A stretch of 64,000 bases of DNA, taken from positions 496,001 through 560,000 of the forward strand of contig NZ_BJCL01000003.1 of assembly GCF_005403045.1 (NCBI RefSeq), read 5' to 3'. Position numbers and translations under genes: made by a program. The notes under the pieces are model-generated. The model was not told where the DNA came from, ran no database searches, and saw only the letters and a program-made list of their open reading frames with translations. Shown one piece after another: positions 1 to 9,587 of the stretch; positions within the stretch are counted from its first letter, which is position 1; each line of letters starts with the position of its first letter. Source of the stretch: Pseudaquabacterium pictum. GTDB taxonomy: Bacteria; Pseudomonadota; Gammaproteobacteria; Burkholderiales; Burkholderiaceae_C.

Positions 1-50
1 GCCAGGGCCACCAGGGCACTGCCCAGGGCGATCAACAGGGCAGGGCGCAT
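1..50 (-). CDS. 5' end of an exported or membrane protein (cut by window edge)
   Basis: Only the first 16-17 codons are present. They read MRPALLIALGSALVALA, a short positively charged start followed by a hydrophobic stretch, as in a signal peptide or first membrane segment. An AGGAGA ribosome-binding site lies 4-5 bases upstream of the ATG at 48-50. The gene starts 34 bases after the cheW stop on the same strand, so the two are probably co-transcribed. A chemoreceptor would fit the context, but the visible part does not identify the family. Confidence 0.5.
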   Translation of the reverse strand, partial: MRPALLIALGSALVAL

Positions 51-84
51 GGTGTCTCCTCGTTGTGTGGGGTTGGCGGGGCGG

Positions 85-609
85 TCAGCCGGCGAAATGG
101 TCCATCAAGCCCATGTCGGCGCTGCTCATCATCGCCTCGATCTCCAGCAGGATCAGCATGCGCTCGTCGTCGCCGGTCTTCACCGTGCCCAGGCCGGTGA
201 TGTGGGTGGCGGCCACGCTGCCGTTGAACTCGGGCGCGGGCTTGATCTGGTCGGGGCGCAGTTCCAGGACGTCGCTGACCGAGTCGACCACGATGCCCAC
301 GGTGCGGCCGGCCACGTTGAGGATGATGACCACGGTGAAGGCGTCGTACTTGACGTCGTCGAGCATGAAGCGCATGCGCATGTCGACGATGGGCACGATG
401 ACGCCACGCAGGTTGACCACGCCCTTCATGAAGCCGGGGGCATTGGCGATGCGGGTGGGGCTCTCGTAGCCGCGGATCTCCTGCACCTTCAGGATGTCGA
501 TGCCGTACTCCTCGGCGCCGAGCTTGAAGGACAGTACCTCGCGCGGGGCGCCGTGCAGGGCGGAGGTCTGCGACACCGCGGTGGCTTCTTGAAGGGTGAC
601 GGCGCTCAT
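85..609 (-). CDS. cheW: CheW-type chemotaxis coupling protein
   Basis: This 174-residue protein is a single CheW domain, the adaptor linking chemoreceptors to the CheA kinase at the cytoplasmic membrane. Visible family features are the LSFKLGAEEYGIDILKVQEI opening strand, the NLRG segment (VVNLRGVIVPIVDMR) and the GIVVDSVSDVLEL block. Length is typical. Two ATGs are possible; AGGAG directly abuts the one at 613-615, whereas it is six bases from the one at 607-609, so the inner start is preferred. No cheA, cheY or receptor is visible here. The next gene (1-50) may be in the same operon. Family call is firm; which receptor it serves is unknown. Confidence 0.93.
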   Translation of the reverse strand: MSAVTLQEATAVSQTSALHGAPREVLSFKLGAEEYGIDILKVQEIRGYESPTRIANAPGFMKGVVNLRGVIVPIVDMRMRFMLDDVKYDAFTVVIILNVAGRTVGIVVDSVSDVLELRPDQIKPAPEFNGSVAATHITGLGTVKTGDDERMLILLEIEAMMSSADMGLMDHFAG

Positions 610-789
610 CGGCATCTCCTGGGCATGCCGGGCTGCTGCAGGCAGCCCGCTGTTGGATGGAACGGCGGCACCGGCTGCGCGCCGGCACCACGCGGGAATG
701 TCCAGGGAGTGTGGCCGCTGCCGGTGCTGCCGATCGGGAGATCAGGCCGGGTGCGGCCGGTCAGTTTCCCGGTCTGCGCGGGCGGCGTG

Positions 790-1371
790 TCAGAACGGCT
801 GCTTCACGCCAGTGACCATGGCGCGCACCAGGCGCACCCGCTCCAGCCGGCCCATCACCAGGGCGGCCGCCGCATGCAGGCCGGCGGCCCACAGCAGGCC
901 GGAGGCCAGGGTCTCGTGCAGGTCCTGCAGGCCCTCGTCGCCCCAGAAGGCGTCGGTGCCCTGCAGCCAGCCGGTGACGCCCAGCGCCAGCACGGCCGCC
1001 ATCAGCGCCAGCATCATCAGCGCGCCCAGCGGGTTGTGCCCGGCATGCACCGGATGCTCGCCGCGGTGCAGCGCCTGCAGGTGGCCACGCAGCCGCGCCG
1101 GGGTGGGGAAGAAGTCGGCAAAGCGCGCATGGCGGCTGCCGATGAAGCCCCACACCACCCGCGCCAGCACCAGTGCGGTGGCGGCGTAGCCGGTCCAGCG
1201 GTGGGGCGTCTCGCCGCCCTCCAGCACCCACTGGTTCAGCAGCACGCAGGCCACCAGGCTCCAGTGGAACAGCCGGATGAACGGGTCCCACACGCGCTGG
1301 GCGACCCGTGTGGGTGCCGCAGCCGGCGTGGCCGGCGCGCTCAGCGGCTGATTCGCTGGTGCGGGCTGCAT
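790..1371 (-). CDS. Cytochrome b561-type membrane cytochrome
   Basis: A 193-residue integral membrane protein of the bacterial cytochrome b561 / Ni-Fe hydrogenase b-subunit-like family, which carries b hemes and passes electrons between quinol and a periplasmic partner. Four hydrophobic segments are visible (about 33-50, 60-80, 115-137 and 152-173). Candidate heme ligands are His36 (RLFHW), His57, His112 (GHNPLGA), His152 and His166. The start ATG is one base after the stop of the PepSY gene (TGA-C-ATG), implying translational coupling. The same pairing of a small PepSY protein and cytochrome b561 is common in betaproteobacteria. The redox partner cannot be read from the sequence. Confidence 0.85.
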   Translation of the reverse strand: MQPAPANQPLSAPATPAAAPTRVAQRVWDPFIRLFHWSLVACVLLNQWVLEGGETPHRWTGYAATALVLARVVWGFIGSRHARFADFFPTPARLRGHLQALHRGEHPVHAGHNPLGALMMLALMAAVLALGVTGWLQGTDAFWGDEGLQDLHETLASGLLWAAGLHAAAALVMGRLERVRLVRAMVTGVKQPF

Positions 1372-1372
1372 G

Positions 1373-1645
1373 TCACTTCTGTTCCAGCATGGCGGCGGTC
1401 ACCGGGTCGAAGTAGATCTCGACCTTCTTGCCGGCCTTGTCGGTGCCATAGATCTCGTAGCACTGACCCTTGCTGACCTTGAAGGTCTTGATCTGGTAGC
1501 CCTGCTGTTCCATCTTGGCCTTGAAGTCGGCCTCCTTCATCCACTGGGCCTGCGGCTGGTTGCAGCTGGGGCCGGCCACCGCGGCGGTGGTGGCGGCGGT
1601 GGTGCCCAGGGCGAGGGCGATGGCGGCGATGTGGCGGAGTTTCAT
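1373..1645 (-). CDS. Small periplasmic PepSY-domain protein
   Basis: A 90-residue protein with a clear signal peptide (MKLRHIAAIALALG, cleaved near AVA-GPS) followed by one PepSY-like repeat: the helix QWMKEADFKAKMEQQGY, then KTFKVSKGQCYEIYG and KVEIYFDP strands. PepSY domains act as small periplasmic binding or inhibitory modules. Two cysteines in the mature part (GPSCNQ and GQCYEI) could form a disulfide. The inner ATG at 1643-1645 was chosen because it opens directly on the signal peptide. The gene is followed after one base by the cytochrome b561 gene, so the pair probably works together in heme or electron-transfer chemistry (inference). Confidence 0.8.
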   Translation of the reverse strand: MKLRHIAAIALALGTTAATTAAVAGPSCNQPQAQWMKEADFKAKMEQQGYQIKTFKVSKGQCYEIYGTDKAGKKVEIYFDPVTAAMLEQK

Positions 1646-1744
1646 GGTGAGCGTCTTTCGGTGTGAGTGGGTTGGGGGTTGTGCCTGCACAAAACCGATT
1701 GGAGCGGCCGCCGCTGAAGGCATTCTTAAAGACAATGCCGGCGC

Positions 1745-3130
1745 ATGAGCCCGACGCAGGATTCCTTGTTCTCACCGCCCGAGCCGCCTGCCACCGTGGC
1801 GCCCGTCTTGTCCGGCCAGGCACCGCTGGCCGAGCGGCTGCGGCCGCAGACCCTGGCCGACGTGATCGGTCAGTCCCACCTGCTCGGCGCGGGCAAGCCG
1901 CTGCGCGTGGCGTTCGAGTCGGGCCGCATCCGCTCGATGATCCTGTGGGGCCCACCCGGTGTCGGCAAGACCACGCTGGCGCGGCTGGTGGCCACCGCGG
2001 TCAGCGCCCGCTTCATCGTGCTGAGTGCCGTGCTCGCCGGGGTGAAGGACATCCGCGACGCGGTGGAGCAGGCCCGCGCCGCCCAGGCCGCCAGCGGGCA
2101 GGGCACCATCGTCTTCGTCGACGAGGTGCACCGCTTCAACAAGGCGCAGCAGGATGCCTTCCTGCCGCATGTGGAATCGGGCCTGTTCACCTTCATCGGC
2201 GCCACCACCGAGAACCCCAGCTTCGAAGTCAACAGCGCACTGCTCAGCCGCGCCACGGTGCATGTGCTGAAGGCGCTGGATGACAACGACCTGGCCGCGC
2301 TGATCGCCCGCGCCCAGGCCTTGCTCGATGCGCCACCGCTGACCGACGCGGCCCGCCAGCGGCTGGTCGCCCATGCCGATGGCGACGCGCGGCGGCTGCT
2401 GAACGCCTACCAGGCGTTGGTCGATGGGCTGGGGGATGGCGTTGACCGCCCCGCGCAGATCGACGAGGCCCGGCTGGAACTGACGCTGGGCGAACTGCTG
2501 CGCCGCTACGACAAGGGTGGCGACCAGTTCTACGACATGATCAGCGCGCTGCACAAGAGCGTGCGCGGCTCCGACCCCGATGCCGCGCTGTACTGGCTGG
2601 CGCGCATGCTCGATGGCGGTGCCGACCCGCGCTACGCCTGCCGCCGGGTGATCCGCATGGCCAGCGAGGACATCGGCCTGGCCGACCCGCGCGGCCAGCA
2701 GCTGGCGCTGCAGGCGGCCGAGGTCTACGAGCGCCTGGGCTCGCCCGAGGGCGAGCTGGCGCTGGCCCAGGCGGTGGTCTACCTGGCGGTGGCGCCCAAG
2801 AGCAATGCCGTCTACACCGCCTGGAACCAGGTGCGCGCCCTGGTCAAGCAGGACAGCACCCGCCCCGTGCCGATGCAGCTGCGCAACGCGCCCACCGCGC
2901 TGATGAAGGGCCTGGGCCATGGCAGCGGCTACCGCTATGCCCATGACGAAGCCGGCGGCTTTGCCGCGGGCGCGCAGTACCTGCCCGACGGCCTGGACGG
3001 CCAGACTTTCTACCAGCCGGTGGCGCGCGGGCTCGAGCTGCGCATCGGCGAACGCCTGGCCGAGCTGCGCCGGCTGAACCAGCTGGCCCGCACCGGCGAA
3101 GGCGGTTCCGCGGACACCGCGCCCGGCTGA
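1745..3130 (+). CDS. rarA: Replication-associated recombination protein A (AAA+ ATPase)
   Basis: A 461-residue RarA/MgsA (WHIP/Mgs1 family) ATPase, which acts at stalled replication forks. Walker A is GPPGVGKTT (residues 69-77) and Walker B is [14 protein letters not shown] (Asp126-Glu127), followed by the sensor block [19 protein letters not shown]. The C-terminal tetramerisation region contains the family-typical stretches SEDIGLADP and LRNAPT. Length matches the family (about 430-460). Transcribed away from the PepSY/cytochrome pair with a short shared upstream region. The start ATG at 1745 is the first in frame. Identification is firm. Confidence 0.96.
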   Translation: MSPTQDSLFSPPEPPATVAPVLSGQAPLAERLRPQTLADVIGQSHLLGAGKPLRVAFESGRIRSMILWGPPGVGKTTLARLVATAVSARFIVLSAVLAGVKDIRDAVEQARAAQAASGQGTIVFVDEVHRFNKAQQDAFLPHVESGLFTFIGATTENPSFEVNSALLSRATVHVLKALDDNDLAALIARAQALLDAPPLTDAARQRLVAHADGDARRLLNAYQALVDGLGDGVDRPAQIDEARLELTLGELLRRYDKGGDQFYDMISALHKSVRGSDPDAALYWLARMLDGGADPRYACRRVIRMASEDIGLADPRGQQLALQAAEVYERLGSPEGELALAQAVVYLAVAPKSNAVYTAWNQVRALVKQDSTRPVPMQLRNAPTALMKGLGHGSGYRYAHDEAGGFAAGAQYLPDGLDGQTFYQPVARGLELRIGERLAELRRLNQLARTGEGGSADTAPG

Positions 3131-3147
3131 TCAGGGAGAACCCGGAA

Positions 3148-3166
3148 GGCCGAACAAGGCTCGGCC
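3148..3166 (+). terminator. Hairpin after rarA, possible terminator
   Basis: A perfect 6-bp stem GGCCGA / TCGGCC with a 7-base loop starts 18 bases after the rarA stop. There is no U-run behind it, so it could be a weak or Rho-assisted terminator or only an mRNA-end hairpin. Confidence 0.35.
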
Positions 3167-3377
3167 AGCGGGCTGATCTTCGGACGATTGTTCGGCCAGC
3201 GGCCGGGAATCTCCTGCCGTTTCACCGGGAGCCCCCTGCCTACAATGCCGCCCAGCCAGGAGTCACGGCATCGGCCGGCTTCTTGCTAGAGACCACCAAG
3301 ACATGCCCGGTTGTGCCCCGGCGCTGCCGTTCCGGGCAGCGCGTGCCGCCGGGCCGAGGACCGGAGACCCCCCCGCC

Positions 3378-4301
3378 ATGGATATCTTGTTGCAACAGAT
3401 CATCAACGGTCTGGTGCTGGGCAGCATGTACGCGCTGGTGGCCCTGGGCTACACCATGGTGTACGGCATCATCAACCTGATCAACTTCGCCCACGGCGAG
3501 GTGCTGATGGTGGGTGCGCTGACCAGCTGGACGGTGTTGCGCATGCTGGCCGGCAGCGGCCTGCCCGGCTGGGTGATGCTGCTGATCAGCCTGGTGGCTG
3601 CCGTGGTGGTGTGCTCGGCGCTGAACTACGTGATCGAGAAGATCGCCTACAAGCCGCTGCGCAACGCGCCGCGGCTGGCGCCGCTGATCACCGCCATGGG
3701 CATGAGTCTGCTGCTGCAGACTCTGGCGATGATCATCTGGCAGCCCAGCACCAAGCCCTATCCGATCCTGCTGCCGAACGACCCGTTCTTCATCGGCGGT
3801 GCGGTGATCAACCTCACCCAGATCCTGATCCTGGTGACCACGGTGATCGTGCTGCTGGCGCTGATGTACCTGGTCAACCGCACCAAGCTGGGCCGCGCGA
3901 TGCGCGCCACCGCCGAGAACCCGCGCGTGGCCGCGCTGATGGGCGTGCGGCCCGACCATGTGATCTCGGCCACCTTCATCATCGGCGCGGCGCTGGCGGC
4001 GCTGGCCGGCGTGATGTATGCGGCCAACTACGGCACGGTGCAGCACACCATGGGCTTCCTGCCGGGGCTGAAGGCCTTCACCGCGGCGGTGTTTGGCGGC
4101 ATCGGCAACCTGGCCGGCGCGGTGGTGGGCGGCGTGCTGCTGGGCATCATCGAGGCGCTGGGCTCGGGCTACATCGGCATGCTCACCGGTGGCGTGCTGG
4201 GCAGCCAGTACAGCGACATCTTCGCCTTCCTGGTGCTGATCCTGGTGCTCACCGTCCGGCCGCAGGGCCTGATGGGCGAACGCGTGGCCGACCGTGCCTG
4301 A
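3378..4301 (+). CDS. livH: Branched-chain-type ABC transporter permease LivH
   Basis: A 307-residue inner-membrane permease of the LivH family. It opens with MDILLQQIINGLVLGSMYAL and carries the typical GYTMVYGIINLINFAHGE segment near the N terminus, about eight hydrophobic segments, the cytoplasmic loop TKLGRAMRATAENPRVAALMG that contacts the ATPases, and ends in the RPQGLMGERV tail. Upstream in-frame ATGs would add residues unlike the family; ATG 3378 has GGAG 12-15 bases ahead. It begins a tight livH-livM-livG-livF operon. Substrates of the family include branched-chain amino acids, amides, urea and aromatic acids, and the substrate here cannot be told without a LivK. Confidence 0.94.
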   Translation: MDILLQQIINGLVLGSMYALVALGYTMVYGIINLINFAHGEVLMVGALTSWTVLRMLAGSGLPGWVMLLISLVAAVVVCSALNYVIEKIAYKPLRNAPRLAPLITAMGMSLLLQTLAMIIWQPSTKPYPILLPNDPFFIGGAVINLTQILILVTTVIVLLALMYLVNRTKLGRAMRATAENPRVAALMGVRPDHVISATFIIGAALAALAGVMYAANYGTVQHTMGFLPGLKAFTAAVFGGIGNLAGAVVGGVLLGIIEALGSGYIGMLTGGVLGSQYSDIFAFLVLILVLTVRPQGLMGERVADRA

Positions 4302-4317
4302 CCCCGGAGAAACCAAG

Positions 4318-5423
<1,106 letters not shown>

Positions 5424-5427
<4 letters not shown>

Positions 5428-6200
5428 GCGAGGTGGTGCTGCAGGTGAAGGGCGTGTCCAAGCGCTTCGGCGGGCTGCAGGCCCTGTCGGACGTGGGCAT
5501 CACCATCCACAAGGGCCAGGTCTACGGCCTGATCGGCCCCAACGGCGCAGGCAAGACCACGTTCTTCAACGTGATCACCGGGCTCTACACGCCCGACAGT
5601 GGCAGCTTCGACCTGGGTGGTGCGCCGTACAAGCCCACCGCGGTGCATGAGGTGGCCAAGGCCGGCATCGCCCGCACCTTCCAGAACATCCGGCTGTTCG
5701 CCGAGATGACGGCACTCGAGAACGTGATGGTCGGCCGCCATGTGCGCAGCCAGTCGGGCCTGCTGGGCGCGATCTTCCGCACGCCGGGCTTCAAGTCGGA
5801 GGAGGCGGCCATCGCCCGCCGAGCGCAGGAGCTGCTGGACTACGTCGGCATCGGCCGTTTCGCCGAGATGAAGGCCCGCACGCTGAGCTATGGCGACCAG
5901 CGCCGGCTGGAAATCGCCCGCGCCCTGGCCACCGATCCCAAGCTGATCGCCCTGGACGAGCCCGCTGCCGGCATGAACGCCACCGAGAAGGTGGTGCTGC
6001 GCGAGCTGATCGACCAGATCCGCAAGGACGGCCGCACCATCCTGCTGATCGAGCATGACGTGAAGCTGGTCATGGGCCTGTGCGACCGGGTGACCGTGCT
6101 CGACTACGGCAAGCAGATCGCGGAGGGCACGCCCTACGACGTGCAGCGCAACGACAAGGTGATCGAGGCCTACCTCGGCGCCGGCCACAAGGCGCATTGA
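5424..6200 (+). CDS. livG: Branched-chain-type ABC transporter ATPase LivG
   Basis: A 258-residue cytoplasmic ATPase. Walker A is GPNGAGKTT (residues 38-46); further motifs are GIARTFQNIRLF (Q-loop region typical of LivG), the signature LSYGDQRRLEIARAL and Walker B LIALDEPAAGMN, then the switch histidine in LLIEHDVKLVM. The insertion between Q-loop and signature is longer than in LivF, as usual for LivG. The start overlaps the livM stop by four bases. It is followed after 17 bases by livF, giving the normal heterodimeric ATPase pair. Confidence 0.95.
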
Positions 6201-6217
6201 CGCCGCAGGACACCAAG

Positions 6218-6943
6218 ATGGCAACCAACAACAACCAGGTCCTGCTGGAAGTCAGCAACCTCAAGGTCGCCTACGGCGGCATCCAGGCCGTCAAGGGCGC
6301 CAGCTTCCAGGTGCGCCAGGGCGAGCTGGTGTCGCTGATCGGCGCCAACGGCGCGGGCAAGACCACCACGCTCAAGGCCATCACCGGCACCCAGCCGGCG
6401 GCCGACGGCAGCATCCGCTTCATGGGCCAGGACATCAAGGGCCAGGGCGCCTGGGATCTGGTCAAGCAGGGCCTGGTGATGGTGCCCGAGGGCCGCGGCA
6501 CCTTCACCCGCATGACCATCACCGAGAATCTGCTGATGGGCGCCTACATCCGCGAGGATGCCGAGGTGCAGGCCGACATCGACAAGGTCTTCAGCATCTT
6601 CCCGCGGCTGAAGGAGCGGGCGCTGCAGCTGGCCGGCACCATGAGCGGCGGCGAGCAGCAGATGCTGGCCATGGGCCGCGCGCTGATGGCCCGGCCCAAG
6701 GTGCTGCTGCTGGACGAGCCCAGCATGGGTCTGAGTCCCATCATGGTCGACAAGATCTTCGAGGTGGTGGCCGACATCCACAGCCGCGGCACCACCATCC
6801 TGCTGGTCGAGCAGAACGCCAGCCGGGCCCTGGGCCTGGCCGACCGCGGCTATGTGATGGAGAGCGGCCTGATCACCATGGACGGCGAGGCCAAGGCCCT
6901 GCTGAACGATCCCAAGGTGCGCGCCGCCTACCTGGGCGAATAG
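6218..6943 (+). CDS. livF: Branched-chain-type ABC transporter ATPase LivF
   Basis: A 241-residue LivF-family ATPase, partner of LivG. Walker A GANGAGKTT lies at residues 42-50, with the LivF-type segment VMVPEGRGTFTRMTITENL, the signature MSGGEQQMLAMGRAL, Walker B VLLLDEPSMGLSP and the final LVEQNASRALGLADRGYVM block. It closes the permease/ATPase operon; no periplasmic LivK follows, and the next gene encodes an unrelated Bug/TctC protein. Either the binding protein is encoded elsewhere or several binding proteins share this transporter. Confidence 0.95.
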   Translation: MATNNNQVLLEVSNLKVAYGGIQAVKGASFQVRQGELVSLIGANGAGKTTTLKAITGTQPAADGSIRFMGQDIKGQGAWDLVKQGLVMVPEGRGTFTRMTITENLLMGAYIREDAEVQADIDKVFSIFPRLKERALQLAGTMSGGEQQMLAMGRALMARPKVLLLDEPSMGLSPIMVDKIFEVVADIHSRGTTILLVEQNASRALGLADRGYVMESGLITMDGEAKALLNDPKVRAAYLGE

Positions 6944-6945
6944 AC

Positions 6946-6988
6946 CCTTCCAGGAATCGGAAGGCAGGCTGTCGGGCAGGCGACAGCC
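6946..6988 (+). terminator. Two consecutive hairpins after livF
   Basis: A 6-bp stem CCTTCC / GGAAGG (6946-6964) is followed directly by a perfect 8-bp stem GGCTGTCG / CGACAGCC (6967-6988). No U-run follows. They could end or attenuate the liv transcript before the Bug gene, or protect its 3' end. Confidence 0.4.
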
Positions 6989-7042
6989 CGGTGTGCAAGC
7001 GCGCAGCAGCATGCGCCACCTTTGCACACTGGAGACCTGCCC

Positions 7043-8071
7043 ATGCCCTTGCCGACCCAGCCCCTGGACGCCGATGTCCCCGCCAGCAACACCCGCCGCC
7101 GGTTGTTGCTGGGCGCCGCTGCAGCGGCCGCCGGCGCCACTTTGCCGGCCGTCGGCCAGGCCCAGGGCGCCTGGCCCAACCGGCCGGTGCGGGTGATCGT
7201 GCCCTTCCCGCCGGGCGGCCTGACCGACGCCTATGCCCGCATGTATGCCGAGCAGCTGTCGCGCAAGTTCGGCCAGCCCTTCAACATCGAGAACAAGACC
7301 GGCGCCGGCGGCACCCTGGGTGCCGGCGAGGTGGCCAAGGCCGCGCCCGATGGCTACACCCTGCTGATCAGCACCAGCACGCCCACCTGGCAGGCCAAGG
7401 TGCTCTACAAGAAGCTGCCCTACACGCCGGTCAAGGACTTCGACCCGATCGCGCTGTTCCCCAGCGGGGCGCTGCTGGTGGCCGTCAATGCCAATGTGCC
7501 GGCGAAGAACCTGCGCGAGCTGATTGCCTACGCCAAGACCAACCCGGCCGCCTGGGGCACCTACGGCGCCGGCTCCTGGGCCCACATGCTGGGCGACGTG
7601 GTGAACAAGCGCGAGAAGCTGAACATGGTGGTGGCGCATTACCGCGGCGAGGCGCCGATGCTCACCGACCTGATCGGCGGCCAGATCCAGGCCGGCGTGG
7701 GCAGCGTGCAGGGCATCCTGCCGCACATCCAGTCTGGCAAGCTGCGCGCCATCGGCGCCACCGGCAAGGTGCGCACGCCACGCCTTCCTGAGCTGACCAC
7801 GCTGGTGGAGCAGGGCTTCACCGCGCCGGTGTTCGGCATGGAAGGTTTCCTGCCCTTCGCTGCGCCGGCCGGCACGCCGCGCGACATCCTCGACAAACTG
7901 TCGGCCGCGGTGCGCGATGCGTCGAACACCCCGGAGCTGAAGGCCCTGCGTGAGCAGTTCGGCATTCCCAACGTGCCGGTGTCCGACCCGGCCGAGGTGC
8001 GCAAGACCTGGGCCGAGGATGCGGCGGAGTGGACCACCCTGGCCACCGACCTGGGCATCACGCTGGATTGA
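7043..8071 (+). CDS. Bug/TctC-family tripartite tricarboxylate receptor
   Basis: A 342-residue exported solute-binding protein of the Bug (TctC) family, whose members bind small carboxylates and related compounds in the periplasm. The leader contains a twin arginine before a hydrophobic stretch (TRRRLLLGAAAAAAGA), suggesting Tat export. Then follow the family strands WPNRPVRVIVPFPPGG, GAGGTLGAGEVAKAAPDGYT and the C-terminal region. A GGAG lies upstream of ATG 7043; the earlier TTG is less likely. No tctA/tctB membrane genes are nearby. It sits 99 bases behind livF with two hairpins between, so a functional link to LivHMGF is possible but unproven. Ligand unknown. Confidence 0.88.
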   Translation: MPLPTQPLDADVPASNTRRRLLLGAAAAAAGATLPAVGQAQGAWPNRPVRVIVPFPPGGLTDAYARMYAEQLSRKFGQPFNIENKTGAGGTLGAGEVAKAAPDGYTLLISTSTPTWQAKVLYKKLPYTPVKDFDPIALFPSGALLVAVNANVPAKNLRELIAYAKTNPAAWGTYGAGSWAHMLGDVVNKREKLNMVVAHYRGEAPMLTDLIGGQIQAGVGSVQGILPHIQSGKLRAIGATGKVRTPRLPELTTLVEQGFTAPVFGMEGFLPFAAPAGTPRDILDKLSAAVRDASNTPELKALREQFGIPNVPVSDPAEVRKTWAEDAAEWTTLATDLGITLD

Positions 8072-8200
8072 GCGGCCGGCGGCCTTGCCGCCGCCTTGCC
8101 GTCGATCGGCCCCGCGCCGCTGGCGGGCTTGTGCCGCGATGTCGGCGGCAAGGCAGGTCCTGCGCCCACACTCGCGGCCAGCAACCTGCTGAACGCACCC

Positions 8201-9148
8201 GTGACCGATCCCGCCCCAGGCTCCCCGACCGCCGCCCCTTGCGTCTATTACGACGGCGGTTGCCCGCTGTGCAGCCGCGAGATCGCCACCTACCAGCGTG
8301 CCCGCGGCGGTGGCCAGCTGCAATGGGTCGACGCCCAGGCCTGTTCGCCGCAGGCGCTGGGACCGGCGCTGCAGCGCGAGGCGGCGCTGCAGCGCCTGCA
8401 CGTGCGTCTGCCGGATGGCCGGCTGGTCAGCGGTGCAGAAGCCTTCGTCGCCATCTGGCAGCGGCTGCCCGCCTTCCGCGGCCTGGCGCTGCTGGCCAAG
8501 GTGCCGGGCATGCTGTGGTTGATGGAGGGGCTGTACCGCTTCTTCCTGCGGGTGCGGCCACTGTGGCGGGCTGCGCCGGCGGCGGCCAGTGGTCACTGGG
8601 CCGCCTGGCCCGCACCGCTGCGCCGCGAATTGCGCACCGACCATGCCGGCGAGGCCGGTGCGGTGATGATCTACCGCGGTGTGCTGGCGGTGGCGCGGGA
8701 TCCGGTGCTGCGGGCTTTCGCCAATGAGCACCTGGCCACCGAATCGCGGCATCTGGCGCAGATCGAGGCCGTGGTGCCCGGCAGCGGCCGCAGCCGGCTG
8801 CTGCCGCTGTGGCGCCTGGCCGGCTGGTTGACCGGCGCGCTGCCGGCCCTCGTCGGGCCGCGGGCGGTGTACGCCACCATCGAGGCGGTGGAGACCTTCG
8901 TCGACCGCCACTACGCCGCCCAGCTGCAGCAGGTCGACCAGCTGCTGCCGCAGCAGCCGCCCGCACAGCAGGCGCCGTTGCAGCAGCTGCGCAGTCTGCT
9001 GGCCGACTGCCAGGCCGACGAACTGGCCCACCGTGACGACGCCCGCAGCCGGCGCGGCGCTGCCGCAGGGTCTTGGCCAGGCGCGGTCTGGGCCGCAGCC
9101 GTCGGCACCGGCTCCGCGCTGGCGGTGCGCATCTGCCGCTGGGTCTGA
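8201..9148 (+). CDS. DCC (DUF393)-COQ7 fusion: demethoxyubiquinone hydroxylase with N-terminal thiol-oxidoreductase-like domain
   Basis: A two-domain protein of about 315 residues. Residues 14-125 form a DCC/DUF393 domain with the thioredoxin-like CxxC motif YYDGGCPLC (Cys21, Cys24). Residues 138-315 form a COQ7-type di-iron monooxygenase, which hydroxylates demethoxyubiquinone in ubiquinone synthesis. The six expected iron ligands are visible: Glu151, Glu181 and His184 (ESRH), Glu231 and Glu274 with His277 (ELAH). No ATG fits the start; GTG 8201 is preferred because it opens just before the DCC domain, but TTG codons at 8096 or 8129 would add up to 35 residues. The DUF4149 gene follows 25 bases later. 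Domain calls are firm; the role of the DCC part is not known. Confidence 0.85.
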   Translation: MTDPAPGSPTAAPCVYYDGGCPLCSREIATYQRARGGGQLQWVDAQACSPQALGPALQREAALQRLHVRLPDGRLVSGAEAFVAIWQRLPAFRGLALLAKVPGMLWLMEGLYRFFLRVRPLWRAAPAAASGHWAAWPAPLRRELRTDHAGEAGAVMIYRGVLAVARDPVLRAFANEHLATESRHLAQIEAVVPGSGRSRLLPLWRLAGWLTGALPALVGPRAVYATIEAVETFVDRHYAAQLQQVDQLLPQQPPAQQAPLQQLRSLLADCQADELAHRDDARSRRGAAAGSWPGAVWAAAVGTGSALAVRICRWV

Positions 9149-9173
9149 CGACGCCGACCGCGGCCCCCGCACC

Positions 9174-9578
9174 ATGGACACCACCTTCCGCCTGGTCAGC
9201 CTGCTGCTGACCGCCGGCCTGTTCGGCGGCATGCTGCTGTTTGCCGGCGGCTTTGCGGCCTTCCTGTTCACCGCCTTGCCGGTGGACCAGGCCCGGCAGC
9301 TGATCCGCCGCGCCTTCCCGCCGTTCTACCTGTTCGTCATCGGCGCGGCGGCGCTGTCGGCGGCCGGCGCCGCCTGGGTGGACAGCCTGGCCGCGCTGCT
9401 GCTGGTGGCGGTGGCCCTGACCACGCTGCCCACCCGGCAGGTGCTGATGCCGGCCATCAACCGCGCCACCGATGCCGGCCAGCGCGCCCGCTTTGCCTGG
9501 CTGCACGGCTTGTCGGTGGGGGTCACGCTTGCACACATCGGCGTCGCGGGCTGGGCGCTGGTGCGGCTGGCGGGCTGA
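9174..9578 (+). CDS. DUF4149-type four-helix membrane protein
   Basis: A 134-residue protein with four predicted membrane segments (about 8-35, 50-68, 70-85 and 112-133). It resembles the DUF4149 family of uncharacterised inner-membrane proteins, including the polar segment PTRQVLMPAINRATDAGQRARFAWLHGLSV before the last helix. ATG 9174 is the natural start. It lies 25 bases behind the COQ7 fusion, so co-transcription is likely. It converges with the LysR gene on the opposite strand, with only nine bases between stops. Function unknown. Confidence 0.7.
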   Translation: MDTTFRLVSLLLTAGLFGGMLLFAGGFAAFLFTALPVDQARQLIRRAFPPFYLFVIGAAALSAAGAAWVDSLAALLLVAVALTTLPTRQVLMPAINRATDAGQRARFAWLHGLSVGVTLAHIGVAGWALVRLAG

Positions 9579-9587
9579 TCCACCGGC

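Noticed and set aside
8096-8200. TTG start codons that would extend the DCC-COQ7 protein.
   Set aside because: The added residues resemble intergenic sequence, lack a ribosome-binding site and precede the conserved domain start; GTG 8201 is favoured though not proven.
6170-9271. A long minus-strand open frame across livF, the Bug gene and the COQ7 fusion.
   Set aside because: Same artefact: repetitive His/Gln/Gly-rich reading, opposite three well-supported genes.
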